A stretch of 64,000 nt of DNA, taken from assembly GCA_030536555.1 (NCBI GenBank), contig JAUNPU010000014.1, forward strand, positions 1-64,000. The letters run 5' to 3'. This stretch comes from Eubacteriales bacterium (GTDB lineage: Bacteria; Bacillota; Clostridia; Lachnospirales; Lachnospiraceae). The position numbers and the translations under genes are program-made. Shown piece after piece: positions 42,445 to 51,794 of this stretch. Below the pieces are notes generated by a model, which saw nothing but the letters and a program-made list of their open reading frames with translations, was not told where the DNA came from and searched no databases. Position 1 is the stretch's first letter, and every line of letters begins with the position of its first letter.

Positions 42445-43671
42445 CTACGGACTCACATACTTCTGCGGATTCACATAGCTGCCCCCGGCACGAATGCCAA
42501 AATGCAGGTGCGGTCCCGTGGAATATCCGGTAGACCCAACCTTTGCGATGGTCTGCCCCTTGCTGACCTGCTGCCCTTCCGATACCAGCAGCTTGGAACA
42601 GTGCATATACACCGTATAGACACCGCCGCCGTGATTGATCATCACATAATTGCCAGCCGAATAGCTGTATGTAGAGATCACCACAGTGCCGGACGCCGCC
42701 GCCACGATGGACGAACCGCTGGATGCGCCGATATCAATGCCCTGATGGTTGGATGATGCGCCCTTGGTCGGCGAGGTTCTTCCTCCGAAAGCGGAGGTGA
42801 TCCGCCCGCTGGACGGACAGGGCCATGTAAAGCTAATATTCCCAAGACTGGTTACTTTATACTGCTTTCCGGCAGCCTCAGCCGCCTTTTTCGCCGCCTC
42901 TTCCTTGCGCTTAATCTCCGCCTCCAGCTGCTTTACCTTGTTCTCCTGAGCCTGAATATCCTTCTCGTAGGCACTGATCTGCCCCTCTGCCACATTGATC
43001 TGGCTCTGGAAGTTCTTAAGCTCCTGGTTCTTCTTCGCAAGCAGTGTCTCCACCGACTGCTGCTTCGCCTTCGTCTCATCCTGGAGCTGCAAAAGCTCCT
43101 GATGCTCCGTGTTCAGCCGCGTCTCCCGGTCTGCTATGGCTTCCTTGGTCGCCACATACTCATCCAGCTTCCTGCGGTCATACTCCGATATCTGCTGAAT
43201 GTACTCCGCCCGATTGAGCATCTGCATCAGGTCCTCCGACTGCAGCAGCATGTCCACAAAGGACGTATCACCCTGCTCATACATATACTTGATCCGCAGC
43301 TTCATGGACTCGTACTGATCCGTCTCCACCTGCTTCGCCGTCTCCAGCTCCGCCTGTGTGGCAGCAATATCCGCTTCCTTCGCCGTGATCTTCTCCCCCA
43401 GCGCCTCTAAGTCGTCATTGACTCTGGAAAGCTCTCCGTCCAGCTTCTTCACATAAGCCGCCGCATCGCTTTTCAGACTCTCCAGACCCTTAAGCGCCTC
43501 CTCTACCTTCTTCTTCTCCTGCTCTAAGCTTCCCGCCTTCTTCTTCGCTGCCTCCACATCCTGCTTCGTCGCGTAGACCGGCTGTGCCGCAGTCACACAG
43601 AGCAGCAGACCGGACAGCGCCGCACACATCACACGCCGCAGGCGGTGCTTCTTCTCTCTCTTATCTCTCAT
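42445..43671 (-). CDS. Secreted coiled-coil M23 peptidase (FtsEX-associated)
   Basis: 408 residues. A signal peptide (1-30, ending VYA) is followed by two long coiled coils (about 35-115 and 155-260; KVEEALKGLESLKSD, KQLEAEIKRKEEAAKKA) and a C-terminal LytM/M23 domain. The zinc site is intact: HQGIDIGA with H and D, then GPHLHFGI with HxH. The arrangement equals PcsB/CwlO/EnvC-type hydrolases that FtsEX controls at the septum. The intact metal site suggests it cleaves peptidoglycan itself, unlike EnvC. It lies 10 bases after ftsX. Confidence 0.9.
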   Translation of the reverse strand: MRDKREKKHRLRRVMCAALSGLLLCVTAAQPVYATKQDVEAAKKKAGSLEQEKKKVEEALKGLESLKSDAAAYVKKLDGELSRVNDDLEALGEKITAKEADIAATQAELETAKQVETDQYESMKLRIKYMYEQGDTSFVDMLLQSEDLMQMLNRAEYIQQISEYDRRKLDEYVATKEAIADRETRLNTEHQELLQLQDETKAKQQSVETLLAKKNQELKNFQSQINVAEGQISAYEKDIQAQENKVKQLEAEIKRKEEAAKKAAEAAGKQYKVTSLGNISFTWPCPSSGRITSAFGGRTSPTKGASSNHQGIDIGASSGSSIVAAASGTVVISTYSYSAGNYVMINHGGGVYTVYMHCSKLLVSEGQQVSKGQTIAKVGSTGYSTGPHLHFGIRAGGSYVNPQKYVSP

Positions 43672-43681
43672 CCCACGCCAC

Positions 43682-44586
43682 CTACACTCTCAGATACTTG
43701 CGGATGGTGAAGAAGCTTCCGAAGAAGCCGATTCCCACGCCAAGCAGCAGCGCCACCCCGATCATCTCCGGGTACAGATCCCCGATCGGCATAAACTCCA
43801 GCACGCCGGACAGGATCCGGAACCGCTCCACTAAGTACACCACCGATCTGGTATAAAGGAAATACATGGCTGCCAGAGGAATCACCGCTCCGAAGATGCC
43901 GATCACCACGCCTTCCACAATAAACGGCGCCCGGATCATAAAGTTGGTGGCGCCGATCAGCCGCATGATCTGACTCTCCTGCTTGCGAAATGCCGCCGCC
44001 ACCGAGATCGTGTTGTTGATTAAAAACACCGATACTGCCAGCAGCACGCCGATGATCACCAGAGACAGCAGACCGATCACCTTGTTGAAGCTGGAGAATC
44101 CCGCCACCGCCGAGTTGGAATAGTTGACCCGGCGCACGCCTTCCAGCCCTTCTAAATACTCCACCAGTTCATCCTGCTGTGCAATATCATTCAGATAGAT
44201 CTCGTAGCTTGCCGAGCCGGACAGCGGGTTGTCATCGGCAAATCCCTCAGCCAGCGCCTCATTGCCTGCGAAGTATTCCTTCTTGAACTCCTCCCAGGCT
44301 TCCTGCGCGGAGGTATACACCATCTCCCGGACCTCACTGCGCCTGCCGATCTCCTCTCCCAGCGCCCGGATCTCCTCATCGCCCAAAGTCTCATCAAACA
44401 ATACCGTGATTCCCACCGTAGACTCCACATGCTTCACCATGTACCGCACATTGGAAATCACAGAAAAAAACAAACAAAATAAAAAAATACACGCAGAAAT
44501 CGTCGCCACCGATGCCAGTGAAAACCAGATATTTCTGCATATATTTTTCATGCCCTGCTTCAGGCAATAGAAACATGTGCTGATTC

Positions 44587-44590
<4 letters not shown>
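43682..44590 (-). CDS. ftsX: Cell-division ABC transporter permease FtsX
   Basis: 302 residues with four membrane helices (near 22-45, 170-195, 220-245, 270-295) and a large extracellular loop between the first two, the FtsX topology. QESQIMRLIGATNFMIRAPF is a typical conserved cytoplasmic stretch. With FtsE it couples ATP hydrolysis to activation of an extracellular hydrolase. It overlaps ftsE by four bases (ATGA). Confidence 0.95.
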
Positions 44591-45267
<677 letters not shown>

Positions 45268-45291
45268 CCATATCCCCTGTGTCTCATGGTT

Positions 45292-45373
45292 ACCTGATAA
45301 AAAAGAGCCCGGAACACCGGACTCCCGCCCCGGCGCACGGCTGCCGCGGCAGCCGTGTCCCGGAACATCAGGT
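45292..45373 (-). terminator. Multi-hairpin terminator after the CdaR/PucR gene
   Basis: On the minus strand GAGTCCGG-TGTT-CCGGGCTC is followed by six T residues (45324 down to 45299), a classic terminator. Upstream of it is the perfect 22-base palindrome CACGGCTGCC...GGCAGCCGTG (45336-45357). ACCTGAT (45292-45298) and ATCAGGT (45367-45373) can close the whole region as an outer stem. Confidence 0.8.
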
Positions 45374-45384
45374 GAGAACCTGCC

Positions 45385-46473
45385 TTAGTAGTCCAGGCTC
45401 TCCATGTATTTCATATACTTTACTACCATCAGCGCAATCTTAAAGGTGATCGCATCCTCAAATACCCGCAGGTCCAGACCGGTGCTCTTCTGCAGCTTGT
45501 CCAGACGGTACACCAGCGTGTTGCGGTGAATGTACAGCTGTCTGGAGGTCTCAGATACATTCAGGCTGTTCTCGAAGAACTTGTTGATGGTGGTCAGAGT
45601 CTCCTCGTCGAACTCATCCGGAGACTTGCCGTCGAAGATCTCCTTGATGAACATCCGGCACAGCGGCAGCGGCAGCTGATAGATCAGACGACCGATACCA
45701 AGGTTGCTGTATGCCACCACGTTCTTGCCGCTGTAGAAGATCTTGCCTACATCCAGCGCCATCTTCGCTTCCTTATAGGAGCGGGACACCTCGCGGATAT
45801 CGCCCACGATGGTACCGTAAGCCACATGCACCTTGGTCATCGCCTCGGTATTCAGCATGTCCAGAATCATGTTGGCGGTCTTCTCCAGATCCTCGTAGAC
45901 CTCCGTCGGCTTCACTTCCTTCACCAGGATGATGTTCTTCTCATCCACCGCGGTGATGAAGTCCTTGGTCTTGGTGGCAAACAGGCTGCGGACGGTCTCC
46001 AGCGCATTGACATCCTTCTCGTGCTTGGTCTCGATCAGGAATACCACACGTCTCACATTGGTCTCAATGTGCAGCTTCTTGGCACGGTTGTAGATGTCCA
46101 CCAGAAGCAGGTTGTCCAGCAGCAGGTTCTTGATAAAGTTGTCCTTGTCAAAGCGCTCCTTGTAAGCCACCAGCAGATTCTGAATCTGGAATGCTGCCAG
46201 CTTGCCTACCATATACACGTCATCACTGCCGCCCTTGGCAAGCAGGATATACTCCAACTGATGCTCGTCGAATACCTTGAAGAACTGGTATCCCTGGATC
46301 ACCTGGCTGTCCGCCGGCGAATCCACAAATGACAGGATGGAGCTTTCATATTCCTCTGCATCCGGAAATGTGGATGCCAGGACCTTGCCCTCCGTGTCAC
46401 AGATGCAGAGATCAACTCTGGTAATGCCCTTTAAGCCTTCGATGGTCGTTTGAAGAATCTGATTTGAAATCAT
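45385..46473 (-). CDS. CdaR/PucR-family transcriptional regulator
   Basis: About 362 residues. The N-terminal 130 residues resemble the CdaR sugar-diacid recognition domain (QILQTTIEGLKGITRVDLCI). A GGDEF-like middle follows, and the C-terminal HTH_30 reads LNVSETSRQLYIHRNTLVYR. Family members sense sugar acids or purine-related ligands. The start ATG at 46473 has AAGGAG 7 bases upstream; an in-frame GTG lies two codons before. The target genes are not clear from context. Confidence 0.85.
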   Translation of the reverse strand: MISNQILQTTIEGLKGITRVDLCICDTEGKVLASTFPDAEEYESSILSFVDSPADSQVIQGYQFFKVFDEHQLEYILLAKGGSDDVYMVGKLAAFQIQNLLVAYKERFDKDNFIKNLLLDNLLLVDIYNRAKKLHIETNVRRVVFLIETKHEKDVNALETVRSLFATKTKDFITAVDEKNIILVKEVKPTEVYEDLEKTANMILDMLNTEAMTKVHVAYGTIVGDIREVSRSYKEAKMALDVGKIFYSGKNVVAYSNLGIGRLIYQLPLPLCRMFIKEIFDGKSPDEFDEETLTTINKFFENSLNVSETSRQLYIHRNTLVYRLDKLQKSTGLDLRVFEDAITFKIALMVVKYMKYMESLDY

Positions 46474-46563
46474 ACGCACGCTCCTTATTAAAATATCTCA
46501 AATTTATCTAATTGTATAAATTCTTTACCTCTATTCTACTATTTTATAGCAAACGCATAAAAA

Positions 46564-46598
46564 AAGCAAGCGAGTATGCACTCGCCTGCTTCTTTTTT
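46564..46598 (-). terminator. Terminator of the UgpC/MsmX ATPase gene
   Basis: AAGCAAGCGAG (46564-46574) and CTCGCCTGCTT (46581-46591) form an 11-bp stem with one wobble, with A- and T-runs on the two sides. It ends the minus-strand ATPase transcript. Confidence 0.8.
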
Positions 46599-46610
46599 TC
46601 TCAATATGGA

Positions 46611-47723
46611 CTAGTTGGTAACAACTTTCTCGGTCTCTTTGTCGAATACGTGGATCTTGGTCAGGTCCAGAGCCAGCTTCACGGTATCGCCCGGTCTTGC
46701 AGTGGTGCGCGGATTTACACGTGCGGTGCAGTTAGCTTCGTTTACATCGAAGTACAGATATACTTCAGCACCCAGCAGCTCGTATACACGGATGGTAGCC
46801 TCGATTACGCTCTTCGGAGATGCAGCCAGGAAAGCGTCCTCGTCATGCAGATCCTCCGGACGGATACCCAGGGTAACAACCTTGCCTACATAGCCGCCAG
46901 CTTCCAGAGCTTTGCCTTTCTCAGCCGGCAGAGCGATGGTGTGACCATCGAAGGTCAGGGTAACGTCTGCGCCGTTCTTGCCAACGGTAGCGTCGATTAA
47001 GTTCATCTGCGGAGCGCCGATGAATCCTGCAACGAACTTGTTGCACGGTCTGTCGTACAGGTTCTGCGGAGAGTCAACCTGCTGGATCACGCCATCCTTC
47101 ATAACTACGATTCTGGTACCCAGGGTCATAGCCTCGGTCTGGTCATGAGTAACGTAGATGATGGTTGCCTGCAGTCTCTGATGCAGCTTGGAGATCTCGA
47201 TACGCATCTGGCCTCTCAGCTTTGCATCCAGGTTGGACAGCGGCTCATCCATCAGGAATACTTTCGGGTTACGAACGATAGCACGTCCCATAGCTACACG
47301 CTGTCTCTGACCACCGGACAGAGCCTTCGGTTTACGATCCAGTAAGTGGGACAGGTCAAGGATTCTTGCTGCCTCCTGAACCAGTTTATCGATCTCCTCC
47401 TTCGGAGTCTTTCTCAGCTTCAGACCGAATGCCATGTTATCATATACGGTCATATGCGGATACAGAGCGTAGTTCTGGAATACCATTGCGATATCTCTGT
47501 CCTTCGGCTCTACGTCGTTCACCAGCTTGCCGTCGATGTACAGCTCACCGGAAGAAATATCTTCCAGACCAGCGATCATACGCAGGGTGGTGGACTTACC
47601 ACATCCGGACGGTCCTACGAAAATGATGAACTCTCTGTCTGCGATCTCAAGGTTAAAATCTTTAACTGCTACGAATCCGTTCGGGTACGCTTTGGTTACA
47701 TTCTTCAATGATAAACTAGCCAT
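46611..47723 (-). CDS. ugpC: Sugar ABC transporter ATP-binding protein (MsmX/UgpC type)
   Basis: About 370 residues. The ABC domain has Walker A GPSGCGKSTTLRMIAG, signature LSGGQRQRVAMGRA and Walker B LMDEPLSNLD, followed by TOBE/OB regions (VTLGIRPEDLHD). This is the carbohydrate-uptake CUT1 type. No permease or binding protein is adjacent, so it is probably a shared MsmX-like ATPase serving several sugar importers. The start MASLSLKNV has AGGAGG 11 bases upstream; the longer reading from 47834 is an unlikely extension. Confidence 0.92.
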   Translation of the reverse strand: MASLSLKNVTKAYPNGFVAVKDFNLEIADREFIIFVGPSGCGKSTTLRMIAGLEDISSGELYIDGKLVNDVEPKDRDIAMVFQNYALYPHMTVYDNMAFGLKLRKTPKEEIDKLVQEAARILDLSHLLDRKPKALSGGQRQRVAMGRAIVRNPKVFLMDEPLSNLDAKLRGQMRIEISKLHQRLQATIIYVTHDQTEAMTLGTRIVVMKDGVIQQVDSPQNLYDRPCNKFVAGFIGAPQMNLIDATVGKNGADVTLTFDGHTIALPAEKGKALEAGGYVGKVVTLGIRPEDLHDEDAFLAASPKSVIEATIRVYELLGAEVYLYFDVNEANCTARVNPRTTARPGDTVKLALDLTKIHVFDKETEKVVTN

Positions 47724-47836
47724 AGTTTTCAAATCCTCCTGTATTAAGTGCTTGTTATTGTTTTGTTCCGGCGGTGCCTCCCCTTGCGCACCTGCCGTGT
47801 CCGCTTCAGGTTTTCCCGTCGCTTCCTTATGCACCT

Positions 47837-47892
47837 ATCATACAATAGAACGAAAATTTCTTCCATATGGCAAATGCCCAAATTCCATTTGC
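47837..47892 (-). promoter_or_regulatory. Possible promoter and operator upstream of ugpC
   Basis: A -10-like TATGAT (47842-47837, minus strand) lies below the inverted repeat GCAAATG-N9-CATTTGC (47870-47892). The repeat would overlap or sit just upstream of the -35 region. No good -35 is visible. The remaining bases of this 240-base gap show nothing else. Confidence 0.35.
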
Positions 47893-47940
47893 GTATTTTG
47901 GCTAATATGCTCATACAATTAAAAAAATGCTGAAAATTAC

Positions 47941-47968
47941 AAAAGCAGGCATTTGTAAGCCTGCTTTT
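47941..47968 (-). terminator. Terminator overlapping the yitT stop codon
   Basis: AAAAGCAGGC (47941-47950) and GCCTGCTTTT (47959-47968) form a 10-bp stem. The yitT TAA lies at its base. On the minus strand TTTTGTAATTTT follows. Confidence 0.75.
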
Positions 47969-48824
47969 ACTGTTTAAATTCTATAAAACCTTCCCCTAAA
48001 ACCTCTCTTGCATCACTGACGATCACAAAAGCTTGTGAATCATGCCCAACAACCAGGTCTTTTAATTGTACAATTTCCTTCTTTGCGACGACACAAAACA
48101 GCATATTCCTGCACTGACCGGAATACATGCCCTTCGCATCCAGTCCCGTCACGCCCCGGTTCAGCTCCTTCATGATCGCCTGGGCAATCTCCTCGCTCTT
48201 CTCCGACACGATAAATGCCACCTTGGAGAACTTGAGACCCTCAATCAGACCGTCCGACACCTTGGTCAGTGCAAAAATGGCGATCAGCGCATACAGCGCG
48301 TAGGTGATGCCAAATACCGACGCGCCCACCATCACCACGATGGCATCCAGCACCTGCATGATCTGCACCATGGAATAGTGGCGGATCCACCGGTGCAAAA
48401 GCGCCGCCAGCATATCCGTGCCGCCGGTGGTCGCATGGCTGATGAATACCAGTCCTGCCCCCACACCGCTGATCAGACCGCCGAACAAAGCAGTCAGGAA
48501 CAGATCCTCCATCAGAAACGGCACTTCCGGAATCACATACAGGGACAGTGACAGCGCCACCGTCGCCACCAGCGTCCGCTTGATGAAGCTCCAGCCCTTG
48601 ATCCGGATTGAGACCAGAAACAGCGGGATATTCAGCGCCGTGTTGGTCACCCACAGCGGAATCGCAAGCTGATCCTTCAGGATGATGGCGATGCCGGACA
48701 CACCGCCCGTGACAAGCCCCACCGGATCATAGATATTCTTGATGGCAAATCCCATGATAAACGAACCGATGAGGATCAGCACATAATCTCGAACAATAGA
48801 ATTCTTATGCAGATTCACTGGCAC
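47967..48824 (-). CDS. YitT-family membrane protein
   Basis: 285 residues. Five or six hydrophobic segments occupy the first 200 residues (IGSFIMGFAIKNIYDPVGLVTGGVSGIAIIL is typical of the first two helices). A C-terminal DUF2179 domain (about 200-285; VVAKKEIVQLKDLVVGHD) follows. The function is unknown; the family is common in Firmicutes. It precedes the terminator shared with its own stop codon. Confidence 0.9.
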   Translation of the reverse strand: MPVNLHKNSIVRDYVLILIGSFIMGFAIKNIYDPVGLVTGGVSGIAIILKDQLAIPLWVTNTALNIPLFLVSIRIKGWSFIKRTLVATVALSLSLYVIPEVPFLMEDLFLTALFGGLISGVGAGLVFISHATTGGTDMLAALLHRWIRHYSMVQIMQVLDAIVVMVGASVFGITYALYALIAIFALTKVSDGLIEGLKFSKVAFIVSEKSEEIAQAIMKELNRGVTGLDAKGMYSGQCRNMLFCVVAKKEIVQLKDLVVGHDSQAFVIVSDAREVLGEGFIEFKQ

Positions 48825-48848
48825 GCCCTCCCAGAACAGTATATTTCC

Positions 48849-49433
48849 TTATGACACCTTCCTTGCCAGCACATGAAGCCAGCACACATCCGAATCCCGG
48901 CGCACATCCTCCGTGGTCCATACCTTTTCCACACTGAGCCGACCGGTCTCCCTTAAGATTCTCTCCAGACGCTCTGCCGTATAGTCACAGTAGTAGCGTT
49001 TTCCCTGAAATCCCTCAAAATCTCCCTCACGGAACGACAGATACAGAACTCCGCCCTGACACATGGCATCGATAATCCGCTCCAGAATCTCATCCAGCTC
49101 CTTCTCCGGCACATGGATCAGCGCACCGCAGCCCCAGACGCCATCAAAGACATCCTCAAATGCCATATCCTCGTAATACATCTGAAGCACTTCCAGACCG
49201 GTGTGAATCTCCGCCAGCTTGCACATCTCCTCCGATGCGTCAAGGGGCGTCACATCATATCCCTTCTCGTAGAATACCAGACTGTCTCGTCCGGAGCCGC
49301 AGCCCAGATCCAGAATGGTATCTCCCTCCTCCAGCATATCAAGAAATTCCTGCCGAATCTCCTCCACATCCTGGTCTACCGTCTCTTCAAAAATATTAGA
49401 CGCATATTGATTATAATAATCTATCGTGTCCAA
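48849..49433 (-). CDS. Class I SAM-dependent methyltransferase
   Basis: 194 residues. Motif I reads ILDLGCGSGRDSL and motif II PLDASEEMCKLAE, followed by WGCGALIHVPEKELDEIL. It is a small Rossmann methyltransferase of unknown substrate. It lies 24 bases upstream of yitT on the same strand. Confidence 0.85.
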   Translation of the reverse strand: MDTIDYYNQYASNIFEETVDQDVEEIRQEFLDMLEEGDTILDLGCGSGRDSLVFYEKGYDVTPLDASEEMCKLAEIHTGLEVLQMYYEDMAFEDVFDGVWGCGALIHVPEKELDEILERIIDAMCQGGVLYLSFREGDFEGFQGKRYYCDYTAERLERILRETGRLSVEKVWTTEDVRRDSDVCWLHVLARKVS

Positions 49434-49491
49434 AGCTTTCCTCCCGTTTTTCTTCCTGCCTGTCCCATCGGTCTCAGGCTTCTCGTTATCC

Positions 49492-50325
49492 TTATATCCG
49501 CTCGATGGTCTTCTCCGTGATGCGGATCTTGCCTTCCTTCAACAGCCGTCCCACAGCCCGCTTAAATGCGTTCTTGCTCATCTGGAACTCCCGCATGATG
49601 GTCTCCGGTCTCGCCTTGTCATTGAACGGCAGCACACCGTCGAACTCGTCAATGACCTTCAGCACCAGCGCCGCGTCCGTGTCCATCTGCATGTAGGCTT
49701 TCTCCCGGGGACTCAAGTCCAGCTTGCCGTCCTCGCGCACCTTCACCACCCGTGCCTCCACCCGGTCACCCAGGCGGAACCTGCCGTACAGCTCCTTCTT
49801 GGGAATCAGCCCGTAGTACCGGTTGTCCACCGCCACGAAGGCGCCCAGATTCTCATTGATCTCGTAGATAGTGCCCACGACCTTGTCATCCTTCTTATAG
49901 GGAGACTCTGCACTCATGTAGGAGTACACATTCATGGTAGCAGCCAGACGCCTGCTCTTGTCAATATACAGCGCCACCAGGCACTTTTCCCCCTGGCGCA
50001 CCTTGTATGCCTGCTCCTTGAAGGGCAGCAGAAGGTCCTTCTCCAGCCCCATGTCCAGAAATGCGCCGATCTTTGCCACATCCTTGACCTCCAGCACAGC
50101 CGTCTCGCCCACCTGCAGCTTCGGGGTGCCGGTGGTGGCGATCAGACGGTCCTCGGAATCCTTGTAAATGAAGACGGTCAGCTCATCTCCCACCTTCGTT
50201 CCCTCCGGCACCTGCTTCTTGGGAAGCAGCACGGAATGCTCCGCATCCTGCGCCTCACCCAGATATACGCCGAACTCCTTCACTCTCTGTACCTTCAGGG
50301 TCTGAATCTTTCCTAATTCAATCAT
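49492..50325 (-). CDS. cvfB: CvfB-like S1 RNA-binding protein
   Basis: About 277 residues. The start MIELGKIQTLKVQRVKEFGV and the successive S1-like OB domains (GETAVLEVKDVAKIGAFLDM, KVVGTIYEINENLGAFVAVD, FRLGDRVEARVVKVREDGKL) with a final winged helix (ALVLKVIDEFDG...) match CvfB/YitL. The family binds RNA and affects virulence or stress gene expression. The ATG at 50325 has GAGAG upstream; a GTG ten codons earlier is less family-like. Confidence 0.9.
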   Translation of the reverse strand: MIELGKIQTLKVQRVKEFGVYLGEAQDAEHSVLLPKKQVPEGTKVGDELTVFIYKDSEDRLIATTGTPKLQVGETAVLEVKDVAKIGAFLDMGLEKDLLLPFKEQAYKVRQGEKCLVALYIDKSRRLAATMNVYSYMSAESPYKKDDKVVGTIYEINENLGAFVAVDNRYYGLIPKKELYGRFRLGDRVEARVVKVREDGKLDLSPREKAYMQMDTDAALVLKVIDEFDGVLPFNDKARPETIMREFQMSKNAFKRAVGRLLKEGKIRITEKTIERI

Positions 50326-50370
50326 ATGGTTCTCTCTTTCTGGTCGTACCTCCACGACCGGTGGTCTATT

Positions 50371-51084
50371 CTACAGCTCCACGCGCAGCCAGACAACTGC
50401 ATAGGGGCTCTTCTCTCTGTCACACAGCGCAATGGTGTACCGGTCCTCCTGCCTGCTGATGTGGGGAATCATCACATCCCCCAGGGTGGCAGCCTTCTTG
50501 TACTCCACGCGCAGCTCCCGGATCTTCACCGCCTCCGGCAGCGCTTCTCTGGCTATCTCCACGTACCGGGCATTGTTCACATGGTGATTGGTATCAATAT
50601 GGTGGTTCACCACCAGCACCGGCTCTCCCTCTGAATACTCCTGCGGAAGCTCGATCCGCCGCGGCGCGTACTCCATGGGAAGCTTCGCCTCCCCGACGCC
50701 GTAGCCCCGGATGTCATCTGCCGTGGCCCGCACCGGTCTGCCCGCCGCCGTATCGAAGAAAAACCAGATGGAGTTTGCCTTCACCAGATAGTTCCCCGCC
50801 TCGTCGCGGATGGTAAAGTTCCGGTAGCCATAGATTCCCTTAAAGTCATAGGGCCAGGTACTGACCGTGATCCGCTCTCCTAACTTCGGGTAGCGCTCCA
50901 CCGCAATCTGCCAGGAGGACAGCCACCACGCCCGGTTCCTCTCCCGGAGATAATCAATCCCCATCCCCAGGTCCTCCGACTGAAACGTCGAACAGTCCTG
51001 CAGATAATTCATCACCCCGGTCACCGAAAGCTTCCGGCTCTCATCCACCTCACTGTACCGCACCCGGCTCTCAAAGGAATACAT
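50371..51084 (-). CDS. Acyl-ACP thioesterase (FatA/FatB-like)
   Basis: 237 residues with two hotdog domains. The N-terminal YEVRYSEVD-like RVRYSEVDESRKLSVTGVM is a helix-sheet start. The catalytic region is NHHIDTNHHVNNARYVEIA with the conserved His and Asn. It releases fatty acids from acyl carrier protein. It follows cvfB's upstream region on the same strand with a 45-base gap. Confidence 0.88.
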   Translation of the reverse strand: MYSFESRVRYSEVDESRKLSVTGVMNYLQDCSTFQSEDLGMGIDYLRERNRAWWLSSWQIAVERYPKLGERITVSTWPYDFKGIYGYRNFTIRDEAGNYLVKANSIWFFFDTAAGRPVRATADDIRGYGVGEAKLPMEYAPRRIELPQEYSEGEPVLVVNHHIDTNHHVNNARYVEIAREALPEAVKIRELRVEYKKAATLGDVMIPHISRQEDRYTIALCDREKSPYAVVWLRVEL

Positions 51085-51204
51085 TCCGGCTCCTCCATTC
51101 TCTCCATTTGCATCCTGTCAGCAGAAGCTGCTGAAAAAATACAATTAGAGTTATTATATCGGATTTCACGCAGGTTGTCCAGTGGGGGAACGGCGGTTTC
51201 CTGT

Positions 51205-51241
51205 AAAAAAAGCCCCGGCAAACCTTTCACAGTCGCCGGGG
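51205..51241 (-). terminator. Terminator of the kduI-yhcH transcript
   Basis: CCCCGGC (51213-51219) and GCCGGGG (51235-51241) pair. Seven A residues (51205-51211) give a T7 tract on the minus strand. Confidence 0.85.
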
Positions 51242-51267
51242 TCTTTTGGCTTACGTCTTTCAGCCTC

Positions 51268-51732
51268 TTACTTCTCGCAGATCTTCACAACCACTTTCTT
51301 CACATGAGACGGTGCACCGTCCATAGCCTTCGGCTTATGTCCATCCCACGGGAAGAAGATCATGAACTCATTGTCCTTCACAACAGCCTTGGTACCCTCT
51401 ACGCTGTTGTCATAGAACATAACGTCCTTCTCCGGGTTATAAGGAACCTTGATGGTCAGCTCCTCAGCCGGTGCATAGGACAGCACCTCTCTGCCGCTGA
51501 TGATGTACTGAATATCCGTGTAGTTCTCATGTGCCTCATACTTGGCATCCTCCCACGGAATGGTGTCGTAATCCATTACATTGGCATATACCAGCTTGCC
51601 GTCGATCTCGTACTTGCCGTTCTCCAGGTTCACCAGATCCTGGCTCTTCAGCCACTCGATTGCCTTCTGGTAACGGTCACCAACTCCCAGTGCCTTGTAA
51701 AAATCCAGATTCTTTGCCTGATCAAAAATCAT
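51268..51732 (-). CDS. YhcH/YjgK/YiaL-family protein
   Basis: 154 residues of a cupin-like beta-barrel family (EbgC). Motifs include YEAHENYTDIQYIISG with His and Glu, and FMIFFPWDGHKPK with the last His, a probable metal site. Relatives act on sugars, for example as beta-galactosidase beta subunit or sialic acid-related anomerase; the function here is uncertain. It follows kduI after 62 bases and probably shares its promoter, suggesting a role in uronate metabolism. Confidence 0.85.
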   Translation of the reverse strand: MIFDQAKNLDFYKALGVGDRYQKAIEWLKSQDLVNLENGKYEIDGKLVYANVMDYDTIPWEDAKYEAHENYTDIQYIISGREVLSYAPAEELTIKVPYNPEKDVMFYDNSVEGTKAVVKDNEFMIFFPWDGHKPKAMDGAPSHVKKVVVKICEK

Positions 51733-51794
51733 TTGCTTATCCTCCTAAATTATCATATTTAACAGCCTGTCTGTGACAGCTGCCAGTTACCTGC

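Noticed and set aside
47724..47834. N-terminal extension of the UgpC/MsmX ATPase
   Set aside because: The extra 37 residues are not family-like and the AGGAGG lies before the inner ATG, so the shorter protein was kept.
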